The notes: generated by a model not told the origin, from the sequence alone. 12,540 bases of DNA from Eggerthellaceae bacterium UBA5906 (GCA_002431805.1 DJEE01000123.1:1-12540); one strand, 5' to 3'. Shown: positions 1 through 7,795, counted from the stretch's first letter. Translations and numbers: made by a program.

Positions 1-47
1 ACTAAGCTAACGGTCCAAGAAAACATACTCTGTCAAACTACGCGCGC

Positions 48-125
48 TGGGGTGGGTGAAGGGATTCGAACCCTCGACCTCCAGAGCCACAATCTGGCGC
101 CCTAACCAACTAGGCCACACCCACC
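48..125 (-). tRNA. tRNA-His (anticodon GTG), CCA encoded
   Basis: The minus strand folds into a full cloverleaf. The anticodon arm is CCAGA-TTGTGGC-TCTGG, giving anticodon GTG (histidine). The T arm is GAGGG-TTCGAAT-CCCTT. The acceptor GTGGGTG (124-118) pairs with CACCCAC, and an extra 5' G at 125 faces the discriminator C. This G-1:C73 pair is the identity mark of tRNA-His. The 3' CCA is encoded at 50-48. Nothing recognisable lies between the gene end and base 1. Confidence 0.96.
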
Positions 126-140
126 AAGGCGCGAGTAAGT

Positions 141-168
141 ATTATACGCACTTCACGAATACGCGCAA
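141..168 (-). promoter_or_regulatory. Promoter of tRNA-His
   Basis: On the minus strand a perfect -10 hexamer TATAAT (146-141) lies 16 bp after a -35-like TTGCGC (168-163). The expected start of transcription is about 10 bases before the mature tRNA 5' end at 125, as expected for a short leader removed by RNase P. Confidence 0.75.
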
Positions 169-232
169 CCCCCTTTTTGAAACTTTTTTCGAAAAGGAGG
201 GATCAAAGGAGGAGAATGCGGCGAACCAGCTG

Positions 233-269
233 AAACTGGGACAGCGCACCGGATGAACTGTCCCAGTTT
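233..269 (-). terminator. Inverted repeat downstream of the ABC permease gene, possible terminator
   Basis: An 11-bp perfect inverted repeat (AAACTGGGACA at 233-243, TGTCCCAGTTT at 259-269) with a 15-nt loop begins 8 bases past the permease stop codon. It is well placed to end the exporter operon before the tRNA promoter. No long U-run follows on either strand, so it may be a Rho-assisted or weak terminator, or simply a 3' stabilising hairpin. The A/T outer pairs give it only a short internal T-run. Confidence 0.5.
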
Positions 270-276
270 GTCAACC

Positions 277-2385
277 TTAACCCCGCGTGCACTTCCGAGC
301 GCACAGATAGGTGATGACGAAATATGCCCCGTACACCACCAAAAAGCACGCCGCCACGAACGCTGCAGTGGAGCCGATTTCGAAATGGCCGAACACGGCC
401 ACCACGTCGGCTACCACACGCATCGCGCATACCGAGTGCGCCACCGCAAGCAGCAGCGGGAACAAGAAGTACACGAGCACTTGCACGAACAACGCGCGGT
501 TGATCATACCCGCCGGCGCGCCAAGCTTGCGCAAAAGTCCATAACGCCGCGCGTTGTCCGACGCCTCGGAGAGCTGCTGGATGGACAGGATGGCCGCACA
601 CGCGATGATCAGCACAAACCCCAGATAGATTGCCAGGTAGCCCACAACCGTGGAGATGCCCACGCTTTGGTCATAGCAATCGGTGCGCGTGATGCACATA
701 TCCACCGGCCAGGTATCCGGGTCTTCGGAGAGCTGCACCTTCGCCACCGCTTCGCGCAGCGCATCGGCATCCGTCTCATGCCCAAGCTGAACATCAAGGG
801 AGCTTTGAAACGGTACCGCCGTCTGCGGCATGTCTGCATCGGCAACCACGACAGCCCCCGAATTCGTCGGAATCGGCGTGGTGACCACGCAGGTTTCAAG
901 CGTGCCTGCAAGCTTCAACTCCTTGCCGCCGACATTGACCAAGGCGTGCGACTGCGCTGCCGCATCCCAAAACGGCGCCATGAAATCCATGTCGAACAGC
1001 ACCAGACACTCGCCCGCCTCAAGTGACACCGGCTGCTTGCCCGCCAGCTCGAGCGCGGCATTCAGCTGCGACAGCTTCACCATATACAACGACATCTGGC
1101 TGTAGGTATCGTTGATTTCCCTGTTCTGCACCTTATCGGTGAGCTTAAAGCCCGCCGCCTGCTCCACATCACCGTACGTTGCGGGATTTTCCTCATCCAG
1201 ATAGAAATCAATCTGCGTGACGTGCGCCGAGGAAAGCTTGTCGGCCGCATCGGGCCGACCTATCCGGCGCAGGCTTTCTTCAAGGCCGCGCAACATGTCG
1301 TAGCCAACAGACGCCGCATATTCGGCATAAGGGGTCAGCTTGCCCTCCTCGCCTTCCGCGGCCATAACACCGCCCACGTAAGAAGAGACGCTCATACTAT
1401 AAGACGTGCCTTTTACAAGCGAAGCTTCCGTAGCGTTTCGGATGCCCAAACCGCCGCACACGCTGGTGAGAGCCAAGAACAGCACCATGCACACCACGGC
1501 AAGCGACGCGAACGCCGTGTTCACGCGACTGGCCAGTTGCTGCGCCGTGAACATGTTCAACCCACGCAGGTATAGTTGGGGAAATAGCTTCGAAGCGCGC
1601 ACCAAAAAGCCCGACAAGCTGAAGAAGAACAGCACCGTACCTGCGCACACCAGCATCACCGATGCAACGAATTGCGGCGAGATGTCCATGAGCCCATTGT
1701 CCAGCAGCAGCTTATAGGCAGCTCCGATAAGCACAAGCGACAAGGCGAACAGCGTAAGCGAAACGGGGATGGAGCGCACCTTCGCCACCTGCACGCGGCG
1801 GTCCGCCTGCATAAGATCGATGAGCTTCGTGCGGGAAACGCTGCACACGTTCAGCAGCGCAGCCAGCGCAAAGATAACTCCGAACACGCAGATGGCCTGC
1901 ACAAACGCTCTTGTCGAGAACACGAATGCCAGCCCGTGGTCGGCGGCAACCGGCGCCTGGAACAAAAGCGAGGTAACCAGCAGCAGCACCTGCGACAACC
2001 CCACGCCAAGCCCTAAACCGCATATCAGCGACGCTACTCCCACGATAAGGCTTTCCAACAGCACGATACGCGCCACGCTGCCTGCGCCCATGCCCAGCAG
2101 CAGGTACATGCCGAACTCGCGTTTGCGACGGCAAATAAGAAAGCCGTTGGCGTACACGACAAGGAACACCAGAACGCACGCGATGAACACCGACACGCCA
2201 CCAATAATCATACCGAGCAGCTCGAGCATGGCGCTTTGCTGCTCGGTGAGGGTAAGCACGCCTTGCTGCGCGGTCATGGAGTTGAACGCGTAGAACACGG
2301 CCACGCCCAGCATGACGGTAACGAAATACACGCCGAAATCGCTAAGCGACTTGCGCACGTTTCCCCAGGCGATCTTAGCTAGCAT
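277..2385 (-). CDS. ABC transporter permease, FtsX/BceB-like (10 TM)
   Basis: This 702-residue integral membrane protein should be the membrane half of the exporter whose ATPase is encoded just upstream. Hydrophobic segments are seen near residues 18-37, 55-83, 105-139, 157-181, 206-224, 240-262 and 290-313. A large polar, presumably extracytoplasmic domain follows (about 315-575), then three more segments near 577-602, 632-657 and 673-694. Ten helices with one big outside domain before the last three is the BceB/FtsX-type plan, used by the family for export of, or resistance to, peptide antibiotics rather than import. The start at 2385 is supported by a strong GGGGAGG Shine-Dalgarno about 6 bases upstream. 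The ATG overlaps the end of the ATPase gene by 7 bases, so translation is probably coupled. The substrate cannot be told from sequence; lantibiotic- or bacitracin-like peptides are an inference. Confidence 0.88.
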   Translation of the reverse strand: MLAKIAWGNVRKSLSDFGVYFVTVMLGVAVFYAFNSMTAQQGVLTLTEQQSAMLELLGMIIGGVSVFIACVLVFLVVYANGFLICRRKREFGMYLLLGMGAGSVARIVLLESLIVGVASLICGLGLGVGLSQVLLLVTSLLFQAPVAADHGLAFVFSTRAFVQAICVFGVIFALAALLNVCSVSRTKLIDLMQADRRVQVAKVRSIPVSLTLFALSLVLIGAAYKLLLDNGLMDISPQFVASVMLVCAGTVLFFFSLSGFLVRASKLFPQLYLRGLNMFTAQQLASRVNTAFASLAVVCMVLFLALTSVCGGLGIRNATEASLVKGTSYSMSVSSYVGGVMAAEGEEGKLTPYAEYAASVGYDMLRGLEESLRRIGRPDAADKLSSAHVTQIDFYLDEENPATYGDVEQAAGFKLTDKVQNREINDTYSQMSLYMVKLSQLNAALELAGKQPVSLEAGECLVLFDMDFMAPFWDAAAQSHALVNVGGKELKLAGTLETCVVTTPIPTNSGAVVVADADMPQTAVPFQSSLDVQLGHETDADALREAVAKVQLSEDPDTWPVDMCITRTDCYDQSVGISTVVGYLAIYLGFVLIIACAAILSIQQLSEASDNARRYGLLRKLGAPAGMINRALFVQVLVYFLFPLLLAVAHSVCAMRVVADVVAVFGHFEIGSTAAFVAACFLVVYGAYFVITYLCARKCTRG

Positions 2386-3218
2386 TGCGCACCTCCCCTA
2401 CCTCGCCAAGGGGCCGTGATGCGCGCGGCAATGCGTTCGTAATAAGCACTGCGGCTCGCGTCAGCTTCGCGGGCCACCTGACCGGCAAGCTGGCCGTCCT
2501 TCAAGAACAGCACGCGGTTGCAATAGCTGGCCGATGACGCATCGTGCGTAACCATAAGGATAGTAGAGCCCATGCGATTGAGCTGTTCAAGTGACTCCAA
2601 CAGCGCACGCGCCGATTTCGAGTCAAGCGCACCGGTAGGCTCGTCGGCCAAGATAAGGCTTGGCCGCGTGACGGTTGCGCGTGCCGCGGCCACACGCTGG
2701 CGCTGCCCGCCCGACATCTCGTAGGGTCGCTTGTCTAGCGCCTCGGCGATACCGAGCGTCTGGGCCGCCTGCCGCACACGGATGTCAACCTCAGCGGGCT
2801 TGACCTTTTGAATGGTCAACGCCAGCGCGATGTTCTCGTACGCCGTGAGGGTATCAAGCAGATTCGCATCTTGGAAGATGAAGCCCAGTTGGTTGCGACG
2901 GAAGCGCGCGAGGTCGCGTCCGCGCAAGCCTGTGACCGGGCAGCCGCCCACCAAGATGTGCCCGCCCGTGGGCGCATCGATGGTGGCCAGGCAGTTCAGC
3001 AACGTGGACTTGCCCGACCCGCTCGGGCCCATCACGCCTACAAATTCCCCTTCAGCTACGGTGAAGGTTACGTTATCAAGAGCGCACGTAACGGCCTCGC
3101 CGCTTTGAACGCGCCTGCCACCTTGCCGCCCGTAGCGCTTCGACACGTTGCGCACTTCCACCATGAGACGCTGCACCCCCGCGTCAGTTTGCGATACTGT
3201 TTGAGGCTGGTATGCCAT
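2379..3218 (-). CDS. ABC transporter ATP-binding protein, MacB/LolD/BceA-like
   Basis: This 279-residue cytoplasmic ATPase powers the adjacent permease. All nucleotide-binding motifs are intact: Walker A GPSGSGKST at 64-72, Q-loop Gln116 in GFIFQDANLL, signature MSGGQRQR at 168-175, Walker B LILADE at 188-193 followed by PTGALDS, and the switch His225 in VTHD. The pattern FQDANLLDTLTAYENI is typical of the lipoprotein/peptide exporter ATPase branch. The ATG at 3218 is preceded by GAAAGGAA at a workable distance. This start adds about 18 residues before the usual beginning (MVEVRNVSKRYG), so Met19 is an alternative. A short polar insertion (about residues 31-42, rich in Arg/Gly) sits before the second strand. 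The gene is first in the operon, transcribed divergently from the two-component genes. Confidence 0.93.
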   Translation of the reverse strand: MAYQPQTVSQTDAGVQRLMVEVRNVSKRYGRQGGRRVQSGEAVTCALDNVTFTVAEGEFVGVMGPSGSGKSTLLNCLATIDAPTGGHILVGGCPVTGLRGRDLARFRRNQLGFIFQDANLLDTLTAYENIALALTIQKVKPAEVDIRVRQAAQTLGIAEALDKRPYEMSGGQRQRVAAARATVTRPSLILADEPTGALDSKSARALLESLEQLNRMGSTILMVTHDASSASYCNRVLFLKDGQLAGQVAREADASRSAYYERIAARITAPWRGRGGAQC

Positions 3219-3273
3219 AGCGTTGTTCCTTTCGTTGTCGTTTTCGTGTTTCGCCTGGTTACAAGCCTACGTC

Positions 3274-3317
3274 GGCAACCTTACGGCAGCACGTTGCCTA
3301 CCTTACGGCAACCTTGC
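3274..3317. promoter_or_regulatory. Four tandem 11-bp units: candidate response-regulator binding array
   Basis: Four consecutive 11-base units read GGCAACCTTAC, GGCAGCACGTT, GCCTACCTTAC and GGCAACCTTGC. Units 1 and 4 differ at one base, and unit 3 keeps the ACCTTAC half. Repeats in register with the helical turn are the usual binding pattern of OmpR-family regulators. The array lies between the divergent exporter operon (56 bases from its start codon) and the regulator gene (89 bases from its start codon). Binding by the neighbouring regulator is an inference. Confidence 0.6.
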
Positions 3318-3365
3318 AAAACCGCCCGGCGCCCGCTCGCTGCGGCAACAAGCCCGTGCGCAGGC

Positions 3366-3371
3366 TATACT
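3366..3371 (+). promoter_or_regulatory. Probable -10 element for the two-component operon
   Basis: TATACT, 34 bases before the response-regulator ATG, is a good -10 hexamer. The bases 17-19 upstream (around TGCGGC at 3341-3346) are a poor -35. That would fit a promoter needing an activator bound at the 3274-3317 array, but this is inferred. I see no convincing -35/-10 pair for the divergent exporter operon in 3219-3273. Confidence 0.45.
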
Positions 3372-3405
3372 GAGCAAACGAGCGGAAGAAAGGAAACACA
3401 GGCAT

Positions 3406-4128
3406 ATGGACGGCAACTTGGCAGACCTTCGGCTGCTGGTGGTGGACGACGAAGCCCAGCTGGCAGCTATGGTGGCGGACATCCTGCAAATGGCAGGGTA
3501 TGCGCGCGCCGAAGCGGTTACCGGCGCGCACGACGCGCTTGACGCCATCGGGCGCGCGAACCGCGAAGCTGACCCTTACAAGCTGTTCGTGCTTGACGTG
3601 ATGATGCCTGAGATGGACGGGTTCGATTTACTTGCCCGCATTCGCGCCCTACCGCAGCACGCCAAAACGCCAGCCGTGTTCCTGACGGCGCGCGATGCGC
3701 CAACCGACCGCATACAGGGGCTCACGCTAGGTGCCGACGACTATATCTCGAAGCCGTTTTTGCCGCAGGAGCTTACACTGCGCGTGAGCGCGATCTTGCG
3801 GCGCTGCTACCCGCAAACAAGCCAGGCGCTTGCACTTGCCGCCTGCACCGTCGACCTTGCATCAGCGGAAGTTGCTCGCGCAGATGGAACGAAATGCCAG
3901 CTCACCGCTAAAGAACTGGAGCTGCTTGAGGTGTTAGCACGCAACACGGGGCGCATCGTCACCATCGACGCCATCTGCGACGCACTGTGGGGCTCTACGT
4001 TCGCCTACGAAAACTCGCTCATGGCGCACGTGCGCCGCCTGCGCGAGAAAATCGAGGTCGACCCCAGTCATCCTGCTTCGCTTATAACGGTACGCGGGCT
4101 TGGGTACAAGCTTGTGACGAGAGGCTAA
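3406..4128 (+). CDS. OmpR/PhoB-family response regulator
   Basis: This 240-residue DNA-binding regulator is phosphorylated by the kinase encoded 4 bases downstream. The receiver domain (about 8-120) shows the acidic pair Asp14/Asp15, phospho-acceptor Asp64 in FVLDVMMPEMDG, Thr94 in VFLTA and Lys116 in ISKPF. The winged-helix effector domain (about 135-240) contains LTAKELELLEVLARN, the recognition-helix region ENSLMAHVRRLREKIE, and the closing wing TVRGLGYKLV. ATG 3406 is chosen because AGAAAGGA precedes it and the receiver fold begins right after. The frame stays open back to 3223, but the extra 61 residues have no domain, cross the operator array and lie upstream of the -10. The likely target is the divergent exporter promoter plus its own. 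Confidence 0.93.
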   Translation: MDGNLADLRLLVVDDEAQLAAMVADILQMAGYARAEAVTGAHDALDAIGRANREADPYKLFVLDVMMPEMDGFDLLARIRALPQHAKTPAVFLTARDAPTDRIQGLTLGADDYISKPFLPQELTLRVSAILRRCYPQTSQALALAACTVDLASAEVARADGTKCQLTAKELELLEVLARNTGRIVTIDAICDALWGSTFAYENSLMAHVRRLREKIEVDPSHPASLITVRGLGYKLVTRG

Positions 4129-4132
4129 GCAT

Positions 4133-5620
4133 ATGGGATTTCGTGAACGCCATCGCACCAAACGAGCAGCAACGCCGCCCATGCCGCTTGCCGCAGGCGG
4201 AAGCAGGCCGCACCGCAAGCCCGTTAACTTCGCCAAGTTCCTGACGAAACAAGTGCTGCTGTTCGCTCTGATTGCGTTCGTTATCTTAGTCGTTGACCTT
4301 GTGCTTTATGCGTGCATCGCATTTTACGAGGCGCAATGCGAGGACGATGCATATTGGCCCAACACCGTAGCGCGGTACGTGGGCAGCGCGCTAGAACAAG
4401 CGCCTGACGGCACATGGGATGCAGACGATGCATGCAAAAGCGACCTTGAAAGCCTAGATGAAAGCAGTTGGGCCATGCTGCTTGACAAAGACGGCAACGT
4501 TGTATGGCAGTGGCAGCTTCCCCAAGAACTTGACCACGTGTACTCACGCGACGATGTTATGGCGATGGCGCACTTCAACGCGGTGGACGAATACCCCACG
4601 TGGATGTGGATGCGCGAAGACGGTTACACGCTGTTTTTGGGAGCACCGAAAAACTCGTATGTGTTCTATACCTTGCAGCTGCGCGATGACCGCATTTTGG
4701 TATACCCGCTCTATATTGCAGCCGTGCTGCTGCTTGATGCACTTATGCTGTTTCTTATGTATGCAGTGGTAAAGCGTCGTGCGCAGCGCTCGGTGAAGCC
4801 GGTGACCGATGCACTGGAACAACTTTCGAAAGGCCAAGCTGCCGAAGTTTCGCTTGGCGGCGACTTAGCAGAAATCGGCGACCGTCTCACCGACGTGTCG
4901 CGTATTTTGGAGCGCAAGGATTCAGCTCGTGCGCTGTGGATTCGCGGCGTGTCGCACGATATCCGCACACCGCTTTCGCTGGTGGTAGGACAAGCGGATA
5001 CCATTGCACAGCGCCTCGATGCGCCCGAGGATGTGCGTGATGCAGCCAACGCCATTAGAGAGCAAGGCATGAAAATCGCAGCCCTGGTGACTGATTTGAA
5101 CACAGCGGCACAGCTAGACTACGATGCAAAGCCCGTGCGTACCGAACGCGTTGGACTTGCGCGCGTGGCGCGCGACGTTTGCGCGCACCACATCAACGAA
5201 GGTTTCGGAGAGAAATTCCCGTTGCAATGCGATATCGACGAGGAAGCCGCAAACACGCAGATCACCGGTGACGAGCGGTTGCTCACACGTGCGGCTGAAA
5301 ACCTGCTAGCAAACGCGCGCGCCCATAACCCGCAAGGATGCGACATTGCTGTAACGCTTGCTATGAGCGGAGCGGGGCATGTTGCGCTGCAAATTGTCGA
5401 TACCGGCTGCGGCGCCACTCCCGAGCAGCTTAACGCCATACGCACCCGCATCGAGCGAGCACGCAGCACCGGCACCGTTGCCGCTGCATACGGCGAAGAA
5501 CACGGGCTTGGCCTGGTATTGGTGGATCGCATCGCCCGCGCCCACGATGGTGCCTTTGAATTCAGCGGGTCAGCAGACGGATTCACCGCAACGCTCACGC
5601 TGCCGATAGCGCAGGGCTAA
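4133..5620 (+). CDS. Membrane sensor histidine kinase with extracytoplasmic sensor domain
   Basis: This 495-residue kinase is the partner of the upstream regulator (4-base gap, probably co-transcribed and coupled). An Arg/Lys-rich cytoplasmic N-terminus of about 35 residues precedes TM1 (about 41-64). An outside domain of about 123 residues (66-188) follows, then TM2 (about 189-213) and a HAMP-like linker. The H-box has phospho-acceptor His275 in VSHDIRTPLS. The ATPase domain shows the N-box ENLLANARAHN (Asn390, Asn394), G1 DTGCG (Asp423) and G2 HGLGL (457-461). All catalytic residues are present. The sensor domain is rich in Trp/Asp, and its two cysteines (Cys69, Cys101) could form a disulfide. 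Classical BceS-type kinases have almost no outside loop, so this one may sense a ligand directly. The ligand is unknown. A short AGAGG serves as the ribosome binding site. Confidence 0.92.
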   Translation: MGFRERHRTKRAATPPMPLAAGGSRPHRKPVNFAKFLTKQVLLFALIAFVILVVDLVLYACIAFYEAQCEDDAYWPNTVARYVGSALEQAPDGTWDADDACKSDLESLDESSWAMLLDKDGNVVWQWQLPQELDHVYSRDDVMAMAHFNAVDEYPTWMWMREDGYTLFLGAPKNSYVFYTLQLRDDRILVYPLYIAAVLLLDALMLFLMYAVVKRRAQRSVKPVTDALEQLSKGQAAEVSLGGDLAEIGDRLTDVSRILERKDSARALWIRGVSHDIRTPLSLVVGQADTIAQRLDAPEDVRDAANAIREQGMKIAALVTDLNTAAQLDYDAKPVRTERVGLARVARDVCAHHINEGFGEKFPLQCDIDEEAANTQITGDERLLTRAAENLLANARAHNPQGCDIAVTLAMSGAGHVALQIVDTGCGATPEQLNAIRTRIERARSTGTVAAAYGEEHGLGLVLVDRIARAHDGAFEFSGSADGFTATLTLPIAQG

Positions 5621-5627
5621 TCGCATT

Positions 5628-5678
5628 TGGCTGGTTTTTGCGCAATTGCACAAATGTTCATGTGCCGTTAACCAGCCA
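5628..5678 (+). repeat. Inverted repeat between the kinase and antiporter genes
   Basis: A 9-bp perfect stem (TGGCTGGTT 5628-5636, AACCAGCCA 5670-5678) encloses a smaller stem GCAC (5648-5651)/GTGC (5662-5665). A near-palindrome TGCGCAATTGCACA (5639-5652) lies in the loop. There is no U-run after the right arm, so an intrinsic terminator for the two-component operon is weak. It could equally be an operator upstream of the antiporter promoter. The element ends 16 bases before the -10. Confidence 0.4.
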
Positions 5679-5694
5679 TACGCTACCGTTCGGG

Positions 5695-5700
5695 TACAAT
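5695..5700 (+). promoter_or_regulatory. Probable -10 of the antiporter gene
   Basis: TACAAT sits 37 bases before the antiporter start codon. The -35 position (around 5672-5677, CCAGCC) is poor and falls in the right arm of the inverted repeat, so an activator or weak basal expression is possible. Confidence 0.45.
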
Positions 5701-5737
5701 ATAAGCAATCTCACCACGTATGCAAGGAGTTGCTCAT

Positions 5738-7795
5738 ATGGAGGCATTCCTGCTGATATTGCTTATGCTTGCCGCCGTGCTGGCCTCGTCGATCATCGAT
5801 CAGCTGGTGCCTAAGGTGTCCTCGCCGCTTATCCAGATTGCTCTAGGCCTGGGCATTGCTGTGGTTGCCGGGCGGCAAATCGACTTGCTGTTCGACCAAT
5901 CCGAGCTGTTTTTGGTGCTGTTCATTGCACCGCTTTTGTTCCATGAGGCAAAAGAAGCGAACAAAACCGAGCTGTGGCGCAACCGGCGTTCTATTTTGTC
6001 CCTAGCAATAGGTCTGGTCATGGCCATTATCGTAGCCGTTGGGTTTTTCGTGCACGCCATCGTGCCGTCCATCTCGCTTGCGGCCGCGTTAGCGCTTGGC
6101 GCGGCGCTCGGCCCCACTGACCCCATTGCCGTGTCCGCCGCCTCAAAGGATGCCGACATCAGCCCGCGCTGCAAAGCGCTACTGAAAGGCGAATCGCTTA
6201 TCAACGACGCTTCGGGCATCGTGGCGTTCCAATTTGCCATTGCCGCAGCCATGACCGGCGCCTTCTCCCCCGCCCACGCCATAGGCGAGTTCCTTCTTGA
6301 GTTCGTGGGCGGCATTGTGTTCGGCTTGCTGCTCGGTTATATCGGCAACCTGATTGTGCGCCTGGTACGCTCATGGGGCCTTGAAAACACCACGTTTCAC
6401 GTACTGTTCGAGGTGTTTACCCCCTTTATCGTGTTTTTAGCGGCCGACCAGCTTGGCGGCAGCGGCATCTTAGCGGTGGTTGCCGCGGGCTTGGTAAACG
6501 TGATTGCACCGCGCACGGCGGGCCCAAGCGTATCGCGCTTGAACATCGTGTCAACCAGCGTATGGCGCGTTATCTCGTTTACGCTCAACGGCATCGTGTT
6601 CGTGCTGCTGGGCACGCAATTGCCACGCGCCATGCAAACCACCTGGTACAACGTGAATATTCCCAACTGGAAGCTTATGCTGTACGTGGTTGCCATCACT
6701 GCCATTTTGATTGTCGTGCGCTTTGCGTGGGTGCTTGTTATGGAACGCATTCACCACAAACACGTAGCGCAACGCAAGGAAAAGCTGGCGAAGGAAACGA
6801 ACAGCACGCCCGAGCCGCGTAAAACACTTGCGCACGACGTGCGCTCAGCCGCCATCATGACGCTCGGCGGTCCGAAAGGCACCGTAACCCTTGCGGTGAT
6901 TCTTACCATCCCGCAAGCTATTGCACAACGGCAGCTCATCATGTTTTTAGCGTGCGGCGTTATCGTGCTAACGCTGCTGCTGGCCACTTTTGTGGTGCCG
7001 ATCTTAGCCCCGCAAAAGGAGCGCGCGAACACCGAGCAGCGCGAACGCGATGCGCAGGCCACGCTTGACATCATGCGCTCGGTCATCGAAGAGCTTTCCG
7101 GACGTCAAACCCCGGAAAACCGAGCCGCAACGCAAATTGTCGTGCAGCAATACAACGACCGCATCAGCCGCATCAAAGGCAACAACGGCATTGAAGAAGA
7201 GCCGAACACGAAGCTGCGGCTGAAAACGCTGGCATGGGAGCGCACGTATGTGGAGCAGCTCGTGAGCAGTGGGGACATCGATCGCTACGTAGGCTATCAG
7301 TACCTTACGCGTTTGGCGCGCATGGAAGACCTTATCCGCCACCATCACTCCGTGCGAGCAAACGCACGCCAGCATTGGGTGCGATGGCGCACGTTCGGCC
7401 GCCGAAGCCTGCATGAGATCGTCCATAAAATGCCCGGCGCCGAGTTAAGCGAGACGGCGCAGGAAACGCGTGCGCTGCAGATCAAATGCTACGAGCACGT
7501 GGTTGAAAAGCTCCACGAGGAAATGGCTGGCGAATCATCAGCAAACGCCGAGGACATATCCAAGCTGCTGATTGAGTACCAGCGGCTGCTGCGCACCCTG
7601 CGTGCCGCAGCGCCTTCCATCACCACATTCACCAGCACGCAAGACAAAACCGCCGACGTGGAGCGTTTAGGCCTGCAGATTGAACTTGAGCAAATTCAGA
7701 CGCGCTACGACGATGGCGAGCTGTCCCGCGCCACCACAAAACGCCTGCGCGAAAACGTGAACCTCATGCAAATGGACCTTGAAGATAAGGTGTAA
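5738..7795 (+). CDS. CPA1-family Na+/H+ antiporter with long cytoplasmic tail
   Basis: This 685-residue membrane protein should exchange Na+ (or K+) for protons across the cytoplasmic membrane. Residues 1-425 are mostly hydrophobic with 12-13 likely helices. They hold CPA1 hallmarks: GPTDP at 125-129, GESLINDASG with the Asn156-Asp157 ion-binding pair, and a late GGPKGTVTLA motif. A basic loop (about 338-375, with KHVAQRKEKL) precedes the last helices. Residues 426-685 form a soluble, charged, mostly helical tail, a likely regulatory domain. It includes two similar SHOCT-like stretches, SGDIDRYVGYQYLTRL and DGELSRATTKRLREN. ATG 5738 is chosen over the in-frame ATG 5720 because AAGGAG lies 8 bases upstream of 5738 and falls inside the longer version. 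Exact ion specificity cannot be read. Confidence 0.9.
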   Translation: MEAFLLILLMLAAVLASSIIDQLVPKVSSPLIQIALGLGIAVVAGRQIDLLFDQSELFLVLFIAPLLFHEAKEANKTELWRNRRSILSLAIGLVMAIIVAVGFFVHAIVPSISLAAALALGAALGPTDPIAVSAASKDADISPRCKALLKGESLINDASGIVAFQFAIAAAMTGAFSPAHAIGEFLLEFVGGIVFGLLLGYIGNLIVRLVRSWGLENTTFHVLFEVFTPFIVFLAADQLGGSGILAVVAAGLVNVIAPRTAGPSVSRLNIVSTSVWRVISFTLNGIVFVLLGTQLPRAMQTTWYNVNIPNWKLMLYVVAITAILIVVRFAWVLVMERIHHKHVAQRKEKLAKETNSTPEPRKTLAHDVRSAAIMTLGGPKGTVTLAVILTIPQAIAQRQLIMFLACGVIVLTLLLATFVVPILAPQKERANTEQRERDAQATLDIMRSVIEELSGRQTPENRAATQIVVQQYNDRISRIKGNNGIEEEPNTKLRLKTLAWERTYVEQLVSSGDIDRYVGYQYLTRLARMEDLIRHHHSVRANARQHWVRWRTFGRRSLHEIVHKMPGAELSETAQETRALQIKCYEHVVEKLHEEMAGESSANAEDISKLLIEYQRLLRTLRAAAPSITTFTSTQDKTADVERLGLQIELEQIQTRYDDGELSRATTKRLRENVNLMQMDLEDKV

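Noticed and set aside
31..36. TTGACA-like -35 hexamer on the minus strand downstream of tRNA-His
   Set aside because: A match to -35, but no acceptable -10 follows at 16-18 bp before the window ends, so a promoter for an unseen gene cannot be supported.
169..201. Imperfect hairpin CCCCCTTTT / AAAAGGAGGG before the tRNA promoter
   Set aside because: It needs a bulge, overlaps the upstream edge of the tRNA promoter and has no proper U-tail; too weak to call a terminator.
253..1026. Open frame of 257 codons on the plus strand inside the permease gene
   Set aside because: It lies antisense to a clear FtsX-type permease, has Arg/His-rich composition typical of a shadow frame, and matches no family.
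3223..3405. Longer start for the response regulator, with a hydrophobic N-terminus
   Set aside because: The 61 extra residues would overlap the repeat array and the -10 element, have no Shine-Dalgarno support and no counterpart in OmpR-family regulators.
5720..5737. Upstream ATG for the antiporter
   Set aside because: The AAGGAG ribosome binding site lies inside this extension and is spaced correctly only for ATG 5738.
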